NCBI GenBank assembly: GCA_900471925.1
Contig: UCGV01000011.1
Location: forward strand, 1-64,000
DNA: 64,000 nucleotides
Origin: Hyphomicrobiales bacterium
Lineage (GTDB): Bacteria > Pseudomonadota > Alphaproteobacteria > Rhizobiales > Rhizobiaceae
Reading direction: 5' to 3'
Both the position numbers and the translations under genes were made by a program. Shown here one piece after another: positions 28,246 to 37,341 of this stretch. Below the pieces are notes generated by a model, which saw only the letters and a program-made list of their open reading frames with translations, did not search any database and was not told where the DNA came from. Each line of letters opens with the position of its first letter. Position 1 is the first letter of the stretch.

Positions 28246-29874
28246 TTAGTAAACATTCCGCCCACCTCCGGCGCTTGCGAGAGGCAGCGGCATGCTGAAA
28301 TCGTCATTTTCGTATTCGTCTTCGAGCAATTCCTGACGGGCTGTGATCACAACCGGCCGGGCGGGCGCGACACGCGCCTGTTGCGGCCGGGTTGCATAGG
28401 TCTTTTCGCGGGCGATACGGAATTCGCGGATCGTCTGGCCAAGTTCCAGAATCACCGTGTGCAGGTGATCGGCGCCCTCGGCCGAACGCTCCGCAAGGCC
28501 GGCATTGTCGGCGACTTCGCCGCCGAGACCATTGACCTCTGCCGTCACCGCTTCGAGACCGGCGGCGTGTTCGCCCGTTTCACCGGCAATGTTGGCGATG
28601 GCTGCGTTGATATCCGTCACCTGCCTGACGATGCTGGCGATCGAATCCTGCGTGCGACCGACCATCTGTACACCGGCATCCACCTGCGTCTTCGTGGTCG
28701 TCACCAGGGTCTTGATTTCGCGTGCGGCTTCCGCCGAGCGCTGGGCGAGCGCGCGCACTTCCTGCGCGACCACGGCAAAGCCGCGGCCGGATTCGCCGGC
28801 GCGAGCGGCCTCGATGCCTGCGTTCAGCGCGAGAAGGTTCGTCTGGAAAGCGATCTCGTCGATCGCGCCGATGATCTGGCCGATCTTTTCGGCCGACTGT
28901 TCGATATCGGCCATTGCGCTGATCGCGCGGCCGACGACCTCGCCGCTTTCCTCGACGGCAGCACGCGTGGTAGCGACAGCCTTTTCGGCTGCGCGGCTGC
29001 CGGCGGCACCCTCGCGCACACGCTCGGCGATGCCGGCAAGCGTCTTTGCCGAGATCTGCAGACGATCGGCCTGGCCGGAGGCATTGCCGGCGAAATTGCG
29101 GGATGCATCGGCAAGCGATTGCGTCGCGGCTTCCGACTTCGCGTTGCGCTCGGCAATCGTCGTAAATTCCGTCTGGAGACTGTCGAGTGCCGCATTCAGC
29201 GCCTCGGCAATATCGGCATGGGCGCCATCGACCGGGGCGCGCGCAGTCAGATCGCGAGCCGTAAGACGCTCGATGACATCGCCGAAGACACGGGCAACTT
29301 CAGCCTCGCCCTGGGCGCGCTGATCGGCGAGCGCGCGCTGCTGAACGGCGCGCAGAGCGTTGAAGCGCAGGGAGACGGCGATTTCGACATCGACCATGAC
29401 GATGCGAATGACCGACATCATCAGATCGGAGATCTCACGAGCGCGGCGCTTGGCCGCAGGCAGCATCGGCTTTCCGGCCAGCTCATCGGCGAGACCGGAA
29501 ATGACATGCTCGAGCATGACGCCGTGACCGGCCACATGCCAGCGCGGGTCGAGCCCCATCTTGCTTTCGGTATCGGAGAGAACCTTGACGCGCTCTGCAT
29601 AGAGGCTGTCGAAACGGGCATCCGTCAGCACATCCCAGTGCGAGGACTGCAGGTCATGCAGGCGCTCGATCTGGCGCTCGCTTTCGAAATTGCGGGCGGC
29701 ATCGGGGAAGGACTGGAAGCGATGGAAAAGATCACGCAGACCGGCTTTCAGATGCGCTTCAAGTGCCGGCCGGCTGCGGCGCACCATCTCGCACTGCTCG
29801 GTATCGAGACCGGCAAAGCGCAGGCGGTCGCGAAGGCTGCCTGCCTGCGCTCCTCGAGCCTGATCTGATGGCAT
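28246..29874 (-). CDS. icpA: Soluble globin-coupled chemoreceptor (IcpA-type)
   Basis: This is a cytoplasmic transducer of about 542 residues with no membrane helix. The N-terminal 165 residues look like a protoglobin sensor ([20 protein letters not shown] then [14 protein letters not shown]). A HAMP-like helical region and a full methyl-accepting signalling domain follow, with the hairpin tip [20 protein letters not shown] at about 338-357. The start chosen is the ATG at 29874, which has a GAGG site, rather than a TTG 17 codons upstream. The residue at the usual heme-proximal histidine position appears to be Glu103, and no CheR-docking pentapeptide ends the protein. It is the first gene of the che operon. 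Confidence 0.9.
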   Translation of the reverse strand: MPSDQARGAQAGSLRDRLRFAGLDTEQCEMVRRSRPALEAHLKAGLRDLFHRFQSFPDAARNFESERQIERLHDLQSSHWDVLTDARFDSLYAERVKVLSDTESKMGLDPRWHVAGHGVMLEHVISGLADELAGKPMLPAAKRRAREISDLMMSVIRIVMVDVEIAVSLRFNALRAVQQRALADQRAQGEAEVARVFGDVIERLTARDLTARAPVDGAHADIAEALNAALDSLQTEFTTIAERNAKSEAATQSLADASRNFAGNASGQADRLQISAKTLAGIAERVREGAAGSRAAEKAVATTRAAVEESGEVVGRAISAMADIEQSAEKIGQIIGAIDEIAFQTNLLALNAGIEAARAGESGRGFAVVAQEVRALAQRSAEAAREIKTLVTTTKTQVDAGVQMVGRTQDSIASIVRQVTDINAAIANIAGETGEHAAGLEAVTAEVNGLGGEVADNAGLAERSAEGADHLHTVILELGQTIREFRIAREKTYATRPQQARVAPARPVVITARQELLEDEYENDDFSMPLPLASAGGGRNVY

Positions 29875-30308
29875 ATCCTGCCTCAACGCCTGTCCCCAAC
29901 CACTTTCCGGGACGAACCCGGCCAAAAACTTTCGCTGCTTCCGAAGAGCGCAAAATGCAGTGAGGCCTGCACCATCGGTAGCGACCGACGGGCTGGAACC
30001 TCCTGATCAGCAATTCTGTTTCGGAGCTGCCTGAAGAGATGGATACCGGATCAACCCGGTACGGCGGGGCGGCGTCATGCCTGGTGGGAACGAGTGCATC
30101 TTCCCATTCCGACGTGTAACCCAATGTTTATGGTTAATTCCTTGCTTGAAGGTTAATAAGCCCTTCAAGCCTGTACCATTTAAAACAACTAGCCGAACTG
30201 AAATAGTAAATACTGGCGGGGAGTTGCATCGCTGCTACAAGGTACACGCAAGCTCTATGTTATAGACCCATGTAAAGAATCAGACATGATGTCGACAAGG
30301 AAAGAGAA
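29875..30308. promoter_or_regulatory. Intergenic region upstream of the che operon
   Basis: These 430 bases hold the promoter of icpA-fliF (minus) and the region before a tiny plus-strand gene. A perfect inverted repeat GCTTGAAGG/CCTTCAAGC with a 9-base spacer lies at 30144-30170, next to two direct GGTTAAT copies at 30132 and 30151. Smaller repeats are TCGGT/ACCGA and TGGGAA/TTCCCA. No other gene is seen. Confidence 0.45.
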
Positions 30309-30422
30309 ATGATAGTTCTCGGAATGGGTTCCTGCCTGATCGCCGTCGCGATCGCCGCGGCCGTCACCCTCCTCGATTTGATCGCGGCAAACCGCGACAA
30401 CCGCACGCTCCGCGTCTTCTAA
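30309..30422 (+). CDS. Very small single-helix membrane protein (37 residues)
   Basis: An ATG with an AGGAAAG ribosome site eight bases upstream opens a 37-codon frame. It encodes one strongly hydrophobic helix (CLIAVAIAAAVTLLDLIAA) and a short charged tail (NRDNRTLRVF). This layout is typical of real small membrane proteins, but no family is recognised. It stands alone between the che operon and a glycosyltransferase. Confidence 0.5.
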   Translation: MIVLGMGSCLIAVAIAAAVTLLDLIAANRDNRTLRVF

Positions 30423-30518
30423 GACGCCGAATCCCGGCCCCTCCACCTTTCCCGTTGGCAGCCCTGTAGCGTTGGTGTATCGACACGCGCTCCTGTGTCA
30501 GCGGAAATAAATTAGACC

Positions 30519-31943
30519 ATGTCAGCCCGGACCGGCCTCCTTATCATCTTGGCGTTCACGATCTTCCGCATCGTGACGCTGCATTTCGATGCGACGGATC
30601 TGTTCGTCGATGAGGCACAATACTGGTTCTGGTCGCAGAATCTGGATTTCGGCTACTATTCCAAGCCGCCGATGATTGCCTGGGTGCTTCGGGTCTTTAC
30701 CGGCCTCGCCGGCTCCAGCGACATTTTCTGGCTGCGGCTGCCCGGCCCCCTCTTCCACGCGGCCACCGCTCTGGTGCTGATGCGGCTTTCCAGGCGTTTC
30801 ATCAGGCCCGAGATCGAAGGCTGGGTCGGCGCGACCTATGTCACGCTGCCGGCAGTGGCGCTTTCCTCGGTCTTCTTTTCGACCGACGTCATCCTGCTCT
30901 TCTTCATCGCCCTTGCGCTGATTGCCTATTTCGAGCTGACGAAGCGCCGCTCGGTCGGGCTCGCGCTGCTGATGGGCCTCGGCGTTGGGCTAGCGTTCCT
31001 GACGAAATATGCCGTGCTCTTCCTCGTGCCGGGTGGCGCGATCGCGCTCTTCTTCATTCCGGCGGCGCGGATTTCGGTGCGCGATTTCATCATAGCCGTT
31101 GCCACCTCCGCCGTCATCGCCTTCCCGAACCTCTGGTGGAACCTGCAGCACAACAATACGACGGTGCGCCACACGCAGGATATCGCTCACTGGAGCGATC
31201 TCGGCATCAATCTGCACGGCGGGCTGGAATTTTTCTCCGCGCAGTTCGGCGTTGTCGGCCCGATCGTCTTCTTCGCCATGCTCTGGGCCACCTGGAACAT
31301 GATCCGCGGCCGCAGCGAACCGCGCGAAAAGATGCTCGTCTGGCTGTCGATCCCCGTCGTGCTGCTCATCACCCTGCAGGCAACGGTCGCCAAGGCCTAT
31401 GCCAACTGGGGCGTGACCGCTTATGTCGCCGGCATCGTGCTGGCAGTCTGGCTGCTCTATCGCCTGTGGCCGAAGGGATTGCGGATCTCCTTCACGATCA
31501 ATGGCATCGCCTGCCTGCTCTTTCCCTTTGCGGCCATTTTTTCGCATCAGCTGATATTGCCCAATGGCAAGGAAGTCATGCAGCGGTATCTCGGCCGGGC
31601 CGATGTGAGCCGCCAGGCCGGCGATCTTGCAACGCAGGCCGGCATCGGCACTGTCGTCACCGATAACAGGGACATGGTCGCCGATCTCTTCCATACGCTA
31701 CGCGGCACGCCGCTCAAACTCTACGCGCGACCGCCGGCCGACCTGCCGGAGAGCTATTACGAACAGGAATTCGCCCTGCCGGCCGACAGCAGCGGACCGG
31801 TGCTTTTCCTGACGACCAATCCGCTGAATTGCGCGGCCGAGACGCCTGAGATGCTGAAGAGCTGGACGCCGGAAAACGGCAACTACCGGGGCAAGACGAT
31901 CTATGCCTACAAGGTCGGCGCAGGCTGCCTGATCCAGCCGTAG
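30519..31943 (+). CDS. GT39/ArnT-like membrane glycosyltransferase
   Basis: This 474-residue polytopic protein belongs to the GT-C superfamily related to ArnT and protein mannosyltransferases, which move sugars from a lipid carrier. The first periplasmic loop carries the acidic motif LFVDEAQYWFWSQNLDFGYY with SKPPMIAW just after. About ten hydrophobic segments follow, then a soluble C-terminal part of about 100 residues. The acceptor is unknown; LPS decoration is common for this family in rhizobia. It is monocistronic by layout. Confidence 0.85.
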   Translation: MSARTGLLIILAFTIFRIVTLHFDATDLFVDEAQYWFWSQNLDFGYYSKPPMIAWVLRVFTGLAGSSDIFWLRLPGPLFHAATALVLMRLSRRFIRPEIEGWVGATYVTLPAVALSSVFFSTDVILLFFIALALIAYFELTKRRSVGLALLMGLGVGLAFLTKYAVLFLVPGGAIALFFIPAARISVRDFIIAVATSAVIAFPNLWWNLQHNNTTVRHTQDIAHWSDLGINLHGGLEFFSAQFGVVGPIVFFAMLWATWNMIRGRSEPREKMLVWLSIPVVLLITLQATVAKAYANWGVTAYVAGIVLAVWLLYRLWPKGLRISFTINGIACLLFPFAAIFSHQLILPNGKEVMQRYLGRADVSRQAGDLATQAGIGTVVTDNRDMVADLFHTLRGTPLKLYARPPADLPESYYEQEFALPADSSGPVLFLTTNPLNCAAETPEMLKSWTPENGNYRGKTIYAYKVGAGCLIQP

Positions 31944-31953
31944 AGTCTTTCGC

Positions 31954-32000
31954 GCAATTCCGGACGCAGAGCCCCTACACGCTTTTGCTGGAATTGCTTT
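31954..32000 (+). terminator. Weak terminator candidate after the GT39 gene
   Basis: An 8-base perfect inverted repeat GCAATTCC/GGAATTGC with a long spacer of 28 bases is followed by TTTG. The long loop makes it a poor terminator, but it lies exactly between two convergent genes. Confidence 0.3.
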
Positions 32001-32007
32001 GACGACC

Positions 32008-32265
32008 TCAATTGGGACCGGGCAGGCAAAGCCCGGTGCCGCAGCCTTCCACTTCGACAAATTTTACGCCACCTTCTTCGAAGGCAAGGCGCAGCTGTGC
32101 CTCCGTCGCACGATGGATTTCGTGGTGGCGGCCTTCATAGTCGCGTATCGTGCTGCGGGAGACAGCGGCCTTCTCGGCAAGGTCGGCTTGCGTCCAATCG
32201 AGCAGACCGCGGGCCGCGCGGCACAAAGCAGGCGTCAGAATTGTCTCTTTTGCGCCTTGACCCAT
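32008..32265 (-). CDS. Small XRE-family transcriptional regulator
   Basis: The ATG at 32265 gives 85 residues. The helix-turn-helix is clear (LLDWTQADLAEKAAVSRSTI), followed by a short C-terminal part (LRLAFEEGGVKFVEVEG) seen in many small alphaproteobacterial XRE proteins. It is divergent from the Kef-type antiporter, and a palindrome lies between their starts, so self-control and control of the antiporter are plausible. The longer open frame to 32421 runs into the antiporter gene and is unlikely. Confidence 0.82.
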   Translation of the reverse strand: MGQGAKETILTPALCRAARGLLDWTQADLAEKAAVSRSTIRDYEGRHHEIHRATEAQLRLAFEEGGVKFVEVEGCGTGLCLPGPN

Positions 32266-32280
32266 AATTCTAAACCACCC

Positions 32281-32294
32281 ATATTGGTCAATAT
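32281..32294. promoter_or_regulatory. Palindromic operator candidate between XRE gene and antiporter
   Basis: The sequence ATATTG-GT-CAATAT is a perfect 6-base inverted repeat with a 2-base centre. It lies 16 bases upstream of the XRE start codon and 50 bases upstream of the antiporter, in an AT-rich patch. This is where a small XRE repressor would be expected to bind. Confidence 0.45.
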
Positions 32295-32344
32295 AGATCA
32301 TATATGTCATGTTTTGAGCGAGATTTCCAGAGCGGGAGAGAGCG

Positions 32345-34165
32345 ATGCCACACGATACGCCTTTGATTTCGACGATCGTCGGGGGCCTCGTTCTGGCATT
32401 TATCCTGGGAGCGCTAGCCAATCGGCTGCGCCTGCCGCCGCTGGTGGGATATCTTGTCGCAGGCGTTCTCGTCGGCCCGCATACGCCTGGTTTCGTTGCC
32501 GATCAGAGCCTGGCACCCGAATTGGCCGAAATCGGGGTCATCCTTCTGATGTTCGGCGTCGGCCTGCATTTCTCGCTGAAGGATCTCCTGTCGGTGCGCG
32601 GCATTGCCGTGCCGGGCGCGGTCGTGCAGATCGGTTTTGCCACCCTGCTCGGCTGGGGGCTCGGCGCGCTGATGGGATGGCCGACGGGCGGTAGTCTCGT
32701 CTTCGGCCTTGCGCTCTCGGTCGCGTCGACAGTGGTGCTGCTCAAAGCCCTGCAGGAGCGGCGCCTCGTCGAGACCGAACGCGGTCGCATCGCAGTCGGC
32801 TGGCTGATCGTCGAAGACCTCGCGATGGTTCTGGCGCTGGTGCTGATCCCGGCCGCTGCCAGCATAACAGGTGACGGTCATGGCCCCGTGGAGCCACTCT
32901 CGGCGGGGCTGAACCGACTTCTCGGCCTCGATCTCGGCGTCGGCGGCATCATCGCCATGACGCTGGTCAAGGTGGCGCTGTTCGTCGCGCTGATGCTGGT
33001 CTTCGGCCGCAAGCTCATTCCCTGGACGATGCACCGCATCGCTCATACCGGCTCGCGCGAACTCTTCCGCCTCGGCGTGCTGGCCATCGCGCTCGGCGTC
33101 GCCTTCGGTGCATCCAAGCTCTTCGGCGTATCGCTGGCGCTCGGCGCGTTCTTTGCAGGCATGGTTCTCGCAGAAAGTGAACTCAGCCACCGGGCCGCGC
33201 AGGAGAGCCTGCCGCTTCGCGACGCATTCGCCGTGCTCTTTTTCGTTTCGGTCGGTATGCTCTTCGATCCGAACATCCTGATCGAACGACCGCTACCGGT
33301 GTTGGCGACCGTCTTTATCATCGTTATCGGCAAGTCGCTGGCGGCCTTACTGATCGTGCTCCTTTTCAGGAAGCCAATCAGTACGGCGCTGACGATTTCG
33401 GCGAGCCTCGGACAGATCGGCGAGTTCTCCTTCATCCTCGCCGCCCTCGGCGTCGATCTCGGCCTGTTGCCGGGGGAAGGCCGCGATCTGATCCTTGCCG
33501 GGGCGATCATTTCGATCATCCTCAATCCGCTACTGTTCTTCGTCTGCGACCGCATCCGGCCGCTGCTGGAAAGCCCGAAACGCGAAGAACCGGCCCCCGA
33601 GACGGCAGCCACCGTCGAAGCCTTGCCCGCGGCAGCGGAGGCAGAGGCCGACAGCGACGAAGTCCATCCGACAACGCTGAACCGCCATGCGATCCTTGTC
33701 GGCTACGGCCGCGTCGGCAGCATCGTCGGACAGAATCTCAAATCTTCCGGCACGCCCTTCCTCGTCATCGAGGATTCGGACAAGCGCATCGCCGAACTGC
33801 GGAGCCAAGGCATCGAAGTGCATTCCGGCAATGCCGTCAGCCGCGAAACGCTCGATCTCGCCAATATCGCCGGTGCCCGCAGTCTTGTCATTGCCATTCC
33901 CAACGCCTTCGAAGCCTGCAGCATCGCCGAACAGGGCCGCACCATCAATCCGTCGATCCTGATCGTGGCGCGTGCCCACTCGGATGCCGAAGTGGACGAA
34001 CTGCGGCAATACGGCGCCGATACGGTCATCATGGGCGAGCGGGAAATTGCACTTGGCATGGTTGACCGGCTGGCCCAAGTGCATCATGACAGTGCACCCT
34101 ATGAAGACGGACCTTCGGCTGGTACAATCGTGCCGTCGGTGGAGCCTCCGCCTGAAAAAGAATGA
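32345..34165 (+). CDS. Kef/YbaL-type cation:proton antiporter (CPA2) with RCK domain
   Basis: This 606-residue transporter has about 12 membrane helices of the Na+/H+ exchanger fold (LPPLVGYLVAGVLVGPHTPG, EIGVILLMFGVGLHFSLKDL, LALGAFFAGMVLAESELSHR) and a C-terminal TrkA-N nucleotide-binding domain (AILVGYGRVGSIVGQNLKSS then VIEDSD). The layout is that of YbaL and KefB, which move potassium or protons, often under electrophile or pH stress. The substrate cannot be decided from sequence. It is divergent from a small XRE regulator. Confidence 0.92.
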   Translation: MPHDTPLISTIVGGLVLAFILGALANRLRLPPLVGYLVAGVLVGPHTPGFVADQSLAPELAEIGVILLMFGVGLHFSLKDLLSVRGIAVPGAVVQIGFATLLGWGLGALMGWPTGGSLVFGLALSVASTVVLLKALQERRLVETERGRIAVGWLIVEDLAMVLALVLIPAAASITGDGHGPVEPLSAGLNRLLGLDLGVGGIIAMTLVKVALFVALMLVFGRKLIPWTMHRIAHTGSRELFRLGVLAIALGVAFGASKLFGVSLALGAFFAGMVLAESELSHRAAQESLPLRDAFAVLFFVSVGMLFDPNILIERPLPVLATVFIIVIGKSLAALLIVLLFRKPISTALTISASLGQIGEFSFILAALGVDLGLLPGEGRDLILAGAIISIILNPLLFFVCDRIRPLLESPKREEPAPETAATVEALPAAAEAEADSDEVHPTTLNRHAILVGYGRVGSIVGQNLKSSGTPFLVIEDSDKRIAELRSQGIEVHSGNAVSRETLDLANIAGARSLVIAIPNAFEACSIAEQGRTINPSILIVARAHSDAEVDELRQYGADTVIMGEREIALGMVDRLAQVHHDSAPYEDGPSAGTIVPSVEPPPEKE

Positions 34166-34180
34166 GAGATTGCCGCGCCT

Positions 34181-34600
34181 TTGAGCCGATCCGGGAGCGA
34201 AATAGCCAAGACGGGTGAGACGGAGCTGGAACAGCGCCGCCTGGCGAGCCGTATTGCCGCTTCCGTCGTCGTCGCGTTTCTCGCCTATCTCGGCCTTCTC
34301 TTCGGTGGCAATATCGTCATCGGCCCCTCCTCGGCGCCGAACAGCCTTTCCTCTTCCAGCCGGGATTCGCAGCAGACGCAGGTGACTGCGCGCGACGCTA
34401 TCAGAGGCTTGTTGATCAGCGACCGCAAGGCGCCGCCGAAACAGCAGGTCCACGACGCCGGCCCGGCATCGCTGAACGCGACCCCCGCATTGCAATTTGC
34501 CGACTGGCGCCAGGCCGCGCCGCGCCCTGAATTCGAAGCCCCGCTGCGGCCTGCCGCAGCCCGGGCTCACCAGCCCCGCGCACCACCGCAGGCTGCCTGA
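34181..34600 (+). CDS. Hypothetical single-pass membrane protein
   Basis: This frame of 139 residues follows the antiporter by 15 bases. It starts at a TTG and no convincing ribosome site is visible, so the start is uncertain. The product has one likely membrane helix (IAASVVVAFLAYLGLLFGGN) near residue 24-45, then a Ser/Gln-rich part and a Pro/Ala/Arg-rich tail that looks disordered. No family is recognised. Confidence 0.45.
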   Translation: MSRSGSEIAKTGETELEQRRLASRIAASVVVAFLAYLGLLFGGNIVIGPSSAPNSLSSSSRDSQQTQVTARDAIRGLLISDRKAPPKQQVHDAGPASLNATPALQFADWRQAAPRPEFEAPLRPAAARAHQPRAPPQAA

Positions 34601-34692
34601 ATCACATCGCCCTCGGGCGTTTCTGATCCAATAGACATAGACATGCCGTAGCGCGGTTGCGCCGGCCAAAGCATTATCCAAGGACTTAGAAC

Positions 34693-37245
34693 ATGCGCAA
34701 TTCACCATGGCTGGTGTTCACCTATTCGGTGATCATCGTGCTCGGCCTGTTGATCGCCCTGCCGAACGCATTGCCGCAAAGCGTGCTTCAGCGCCTGCCC
34801 GCCTGGCTGCCGCACAGCCAGGTTTCCCTCGGCCTCGACCTTCGCGGCGGCTCGCATCTCGTGCTCGAGGTGGACGAAGCCGACCTGACCAAGGAGCGCC
34901 TGAACTCGCTGCTGCAGGACGCACGCCGCGTGCTGCGCGAAAAGAACATCCAGCCGAAGTCGGTCGTGCGCAACAATAACAACATCGTTGTTTCGCTTGC
35001 CGATCCGTCGCAGAGCGATGCGGCCGTCACCCAGCTTCGCACGCTCGGCAACGTGATCGCCAGCGGCATCAGCGCCGGCCAGTCCGACCTTGCGGTCACG
35101 GCCGATGGCGGCAACATCACCGTCGGCTTCTCGCCGGCCGGCATCTCCACCAACGTGGACAATGCCGTCGCGCAGAGCCTTGAAGTCATCCGCCAGCGCG
35201 TCGACCAGGTCGGCGTTGCCGAACCGACGATCCAGCGCATCGGCGCCAACCGTATTCTCGTGCAGCTTCCGGGCGCGCAGGATCCGTCGCGCCTTCGCGA
35301 ACTTCTCGGCTCCACCGCCAAGATGTCTTTCCACATGCTCGCCCCGAACGGCCAGGCCGGTCCTGGCGTGACGATCATGAAGGATGAGGAAGGCAACTCC
35401 TATCCGGTTCTCGACCGCGTAGAAATCTCCGGCGACCGTCTTTCCGACGCCCGCGTCAGTTTCGACCAGAGCCAGCAGCCGGTCGTCACCTTCCGCTTCG
35501 ACAGCGCCGGTGCAACCCGCTTTGCCGATATCACCCGCCAGAACGTCGGCAATCCCTTCGCCATCGTGCTTGACGACAAGGTGCTGAGCGCGCCTGTCAT
35601 CCGGGAGCCGATCACCGGCGGTTCGGGCCAGATTTCCGGCAATTTCTCGACCGACAGCGCCAATACGCTCGCCGCCATGCTGCGGGCAGGCGCTCTGCCC
35701 GCCAAGCTGACCGTCATCGAAGAACGCACGGTCGGCGCCGACCTCGGCGCGGATGCGATCAAGATGGGCCTTTATGCCGGCGTCGTCGGCTTCGTGCTCG
35801 TCGCCGCCTTCATCTTCGTGCTCTACGGCGCATGGGGTATCCTTGCGAATACCGCGCTTCTCATCCACACGATCCTGACCTTCTCGGCACTGACGCTTGT
35901 CGGCGCAACGCTGACGCTGCCCGGCATCGCCGGCGTCGTGCTCGGCATCGGCCTTGCGGTCGACGCGAACGTCCTGATCAACGAGCGCATCCGTGAAGAA
36001 ACCCGCAAGGGCAAGAGCGCCTTTGCGGCGATCGATACCGGCTTCCGCCGCGCCTACTCGACCATTATCGACGGCAACATGACGGCGCTCATTGCCGCCG
36101 CCATCCTGTTCTGGTTCGGCTCCGGCCCCGTTCGCGGCTTTGCCGTGACCATGGCGCTCGGCCTGATCATCTCGATGTTCACCTCGGTCGCTTTCGTGCG
36201 CGTCACGATGATCGAGATCACCCGTCGCCGGAAGATGAAGGTCTTGAACATCAAGCCGATGTTCTCCTTCTTCAGCCCCTACGACAAGCATATCCAGTTC
36301 ATGAAGGCGCGCTTCTTCGGCGTGACCGTCTCCGCACTGCTGTCGATCGCCTCGATCGCCCTCTTCATCTATCCGGGCCTCAACTACGGCGTCGACTTCC
36401 GTGGTGGCATCCAGATGTCGGTGAAGACGCAGGATGCTGCCGATCTCGGCCGCTTCCGCGAGGGCCTGAACGGCCTCGGCCTCGGCGAAGTGGCGCTGCA
36501 GTCCTTCGGCGACAACAATACCATGCTGGTCCGCGCGCAGCGCCAGGACGGTGGCGAGGAAGCACAGACGGCGGCCGTCACCAAGCTCAAGGCGGAGATC
36601 GTCAAGATCGACCCGTCGGCAACGGTGACCGGCACCGATGTCATCGGTCCGAAGGTCAGCGGCGAGCTTGCCTGGGCGGGTATCCTGTCCGTCGTCGTCG
36701 CCAGCCTTGCGATGCTGTTCTACATCTGGTTCCGCTTCGAATGGCCGTTTGCGGTCGGCGCCATCGTCACGCTCATTCTCGACGTGACCAAGGCGATCGG
36801 CTTCTTCGCGCTGACGGGCCTGGACTTCAACCTGACGGCCATTGCCGCCATCCTGACGCTCGTCGGTTACTCGGTGAACGACAAGGTCGTCGTCTACGAC
36901 CGCATGCGTGAAAACATGCGCCTCTACAAGTCGATGCCACTGCGCGAGATCATCGACAAGTCGATCAACGAGACGCTGGCCCGAAGCCTCTACACCAACG
37001 CGACCGCCTTCCTCTCGCTGCTGCCGATGGCGATCTGGGGCGGCAGTGCGGTCGAAAGCTTCGCAATCCCGATGGCCTTCGGCATTCTCGTCGCCGCCGC
37101 TTCGTCGGTCTTCATCGCAGCGCCGATCCTGCTCTTCCTCGGCGACTGGCGCCGCCGCCATGCCAAGGCGGTTGCCGCTTCCAACGACGCGGCCGTGGAA
37201 ATCATTCCGCCAGATGCCGGCCAGCCGCGCAAGTCGGCAGGCTGA
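34693..37245 (+). CDS. secDF: Fused protein-export membrane protein SecDF
   Basis: SecDF uses the proton gradient to pull proteins through the Sec channel on the periplasmic side. The 850-residue protein contains SecD (residues 1 to about 510) with the P1 domain, LGLDLRGGSHLVLEVD, and the helix block LGIGLAVDANVLINERIREE, joined to SecF (about 530-850) with GLNYGVDFRGGIQMS and VVYDRMRENMR. All 12 expected helices are accounted for. No yajC precedes it, unlike the main sec locus in many bacteria, so this may be a stand-alone copy. Confidence 0.95.
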   Translation: MRNSPWLVFTYSVIIVLGLLIALPNALPQSVLQRLPAWLPHSQVSLGLDLRGGSHLVLEVDEADLTKERLNSLLQDARRVLREKNIQPKSVVRNNNNIVVSLADPSQSDAAVTQLRTLGNVIASGISAGQSDLAVTADGGNITVGFSPAGISTNVDNAVAQSLEVIRQRVDQVGVAEPTIQRIGANRILVQLPGAQDPSRLRELLGSTAKMSFHMLAPNGQAGPGVTIMKDEEGNSYPVLDRVEISGDRLSDARVSFDQSQQPVVTFRFDSAGATRFADITRQNVGNPFAIVLDDKVLSAPVIREPITGGSGQISGNFSTDSANTLAAMLRAGALPAKLTVIEERTVGADLGADAIKMGLYAGVVGFVLVAAFIFVLYGAWGILANTALLIHTILTFSALTLVGATLTLPGIAGVVLGIGLAVDANVLINERIREETRKGKSAFAAIDTGFRRAYSTIIDGNMTALIAAAILFWFGSGPVRGFAVTMALGLIISMFTSVAFVRVTMIEITRRRKMKVLNIKPMFSFFSPYDKHIQFMKARFFGVTVSALLSIASIALFIYPGLNYGVDFRGGIQMSVKTQDAADLGRFREGLNGLGLGEVALQSFGDNNTMLVRAQRQDGGEEAQTAAVTKLKAEIVKIDPSATVTGTDVIGPKVSGELAWAGILSVVVASLAMLFYIWFRFEWPFAVGAIVTLILDVTKAIGFFALTGLDFNLTAIAAILTLVGYSVNDKVVVYDRMRENMRLYKSMPLREIIDKSINETLARSLYTNATAFLSLLPMAIWGGSAVESFAIPMAFGILVAAASSVFIAAPILLFLGDWRRRHAKAVAASNDAAVEIIPPDAGQPRKSAG

Positions 37246-37270
37246 GGCAACAGCATTCGATGTGAACTTG

Positions 37271-37305
37271 AAGAGGGCGCCGGTTGCACAGCCGGCGCCC
37301 TCTTT
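37271..37305 (+). terminator. Terminator of secDF
   Basis: The 11-base stem GAGGGCGCCGG/CCGGCGCCCTC has an 8-base loop and is followed by TTTCT. It lies 25 bases after the secDF stop and before the next gene. Confidence 0.85.
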
Positions 37306-37341
37306 CTATGGTGGTTTCAAAGAGATCGGGAGCACCGCCGC

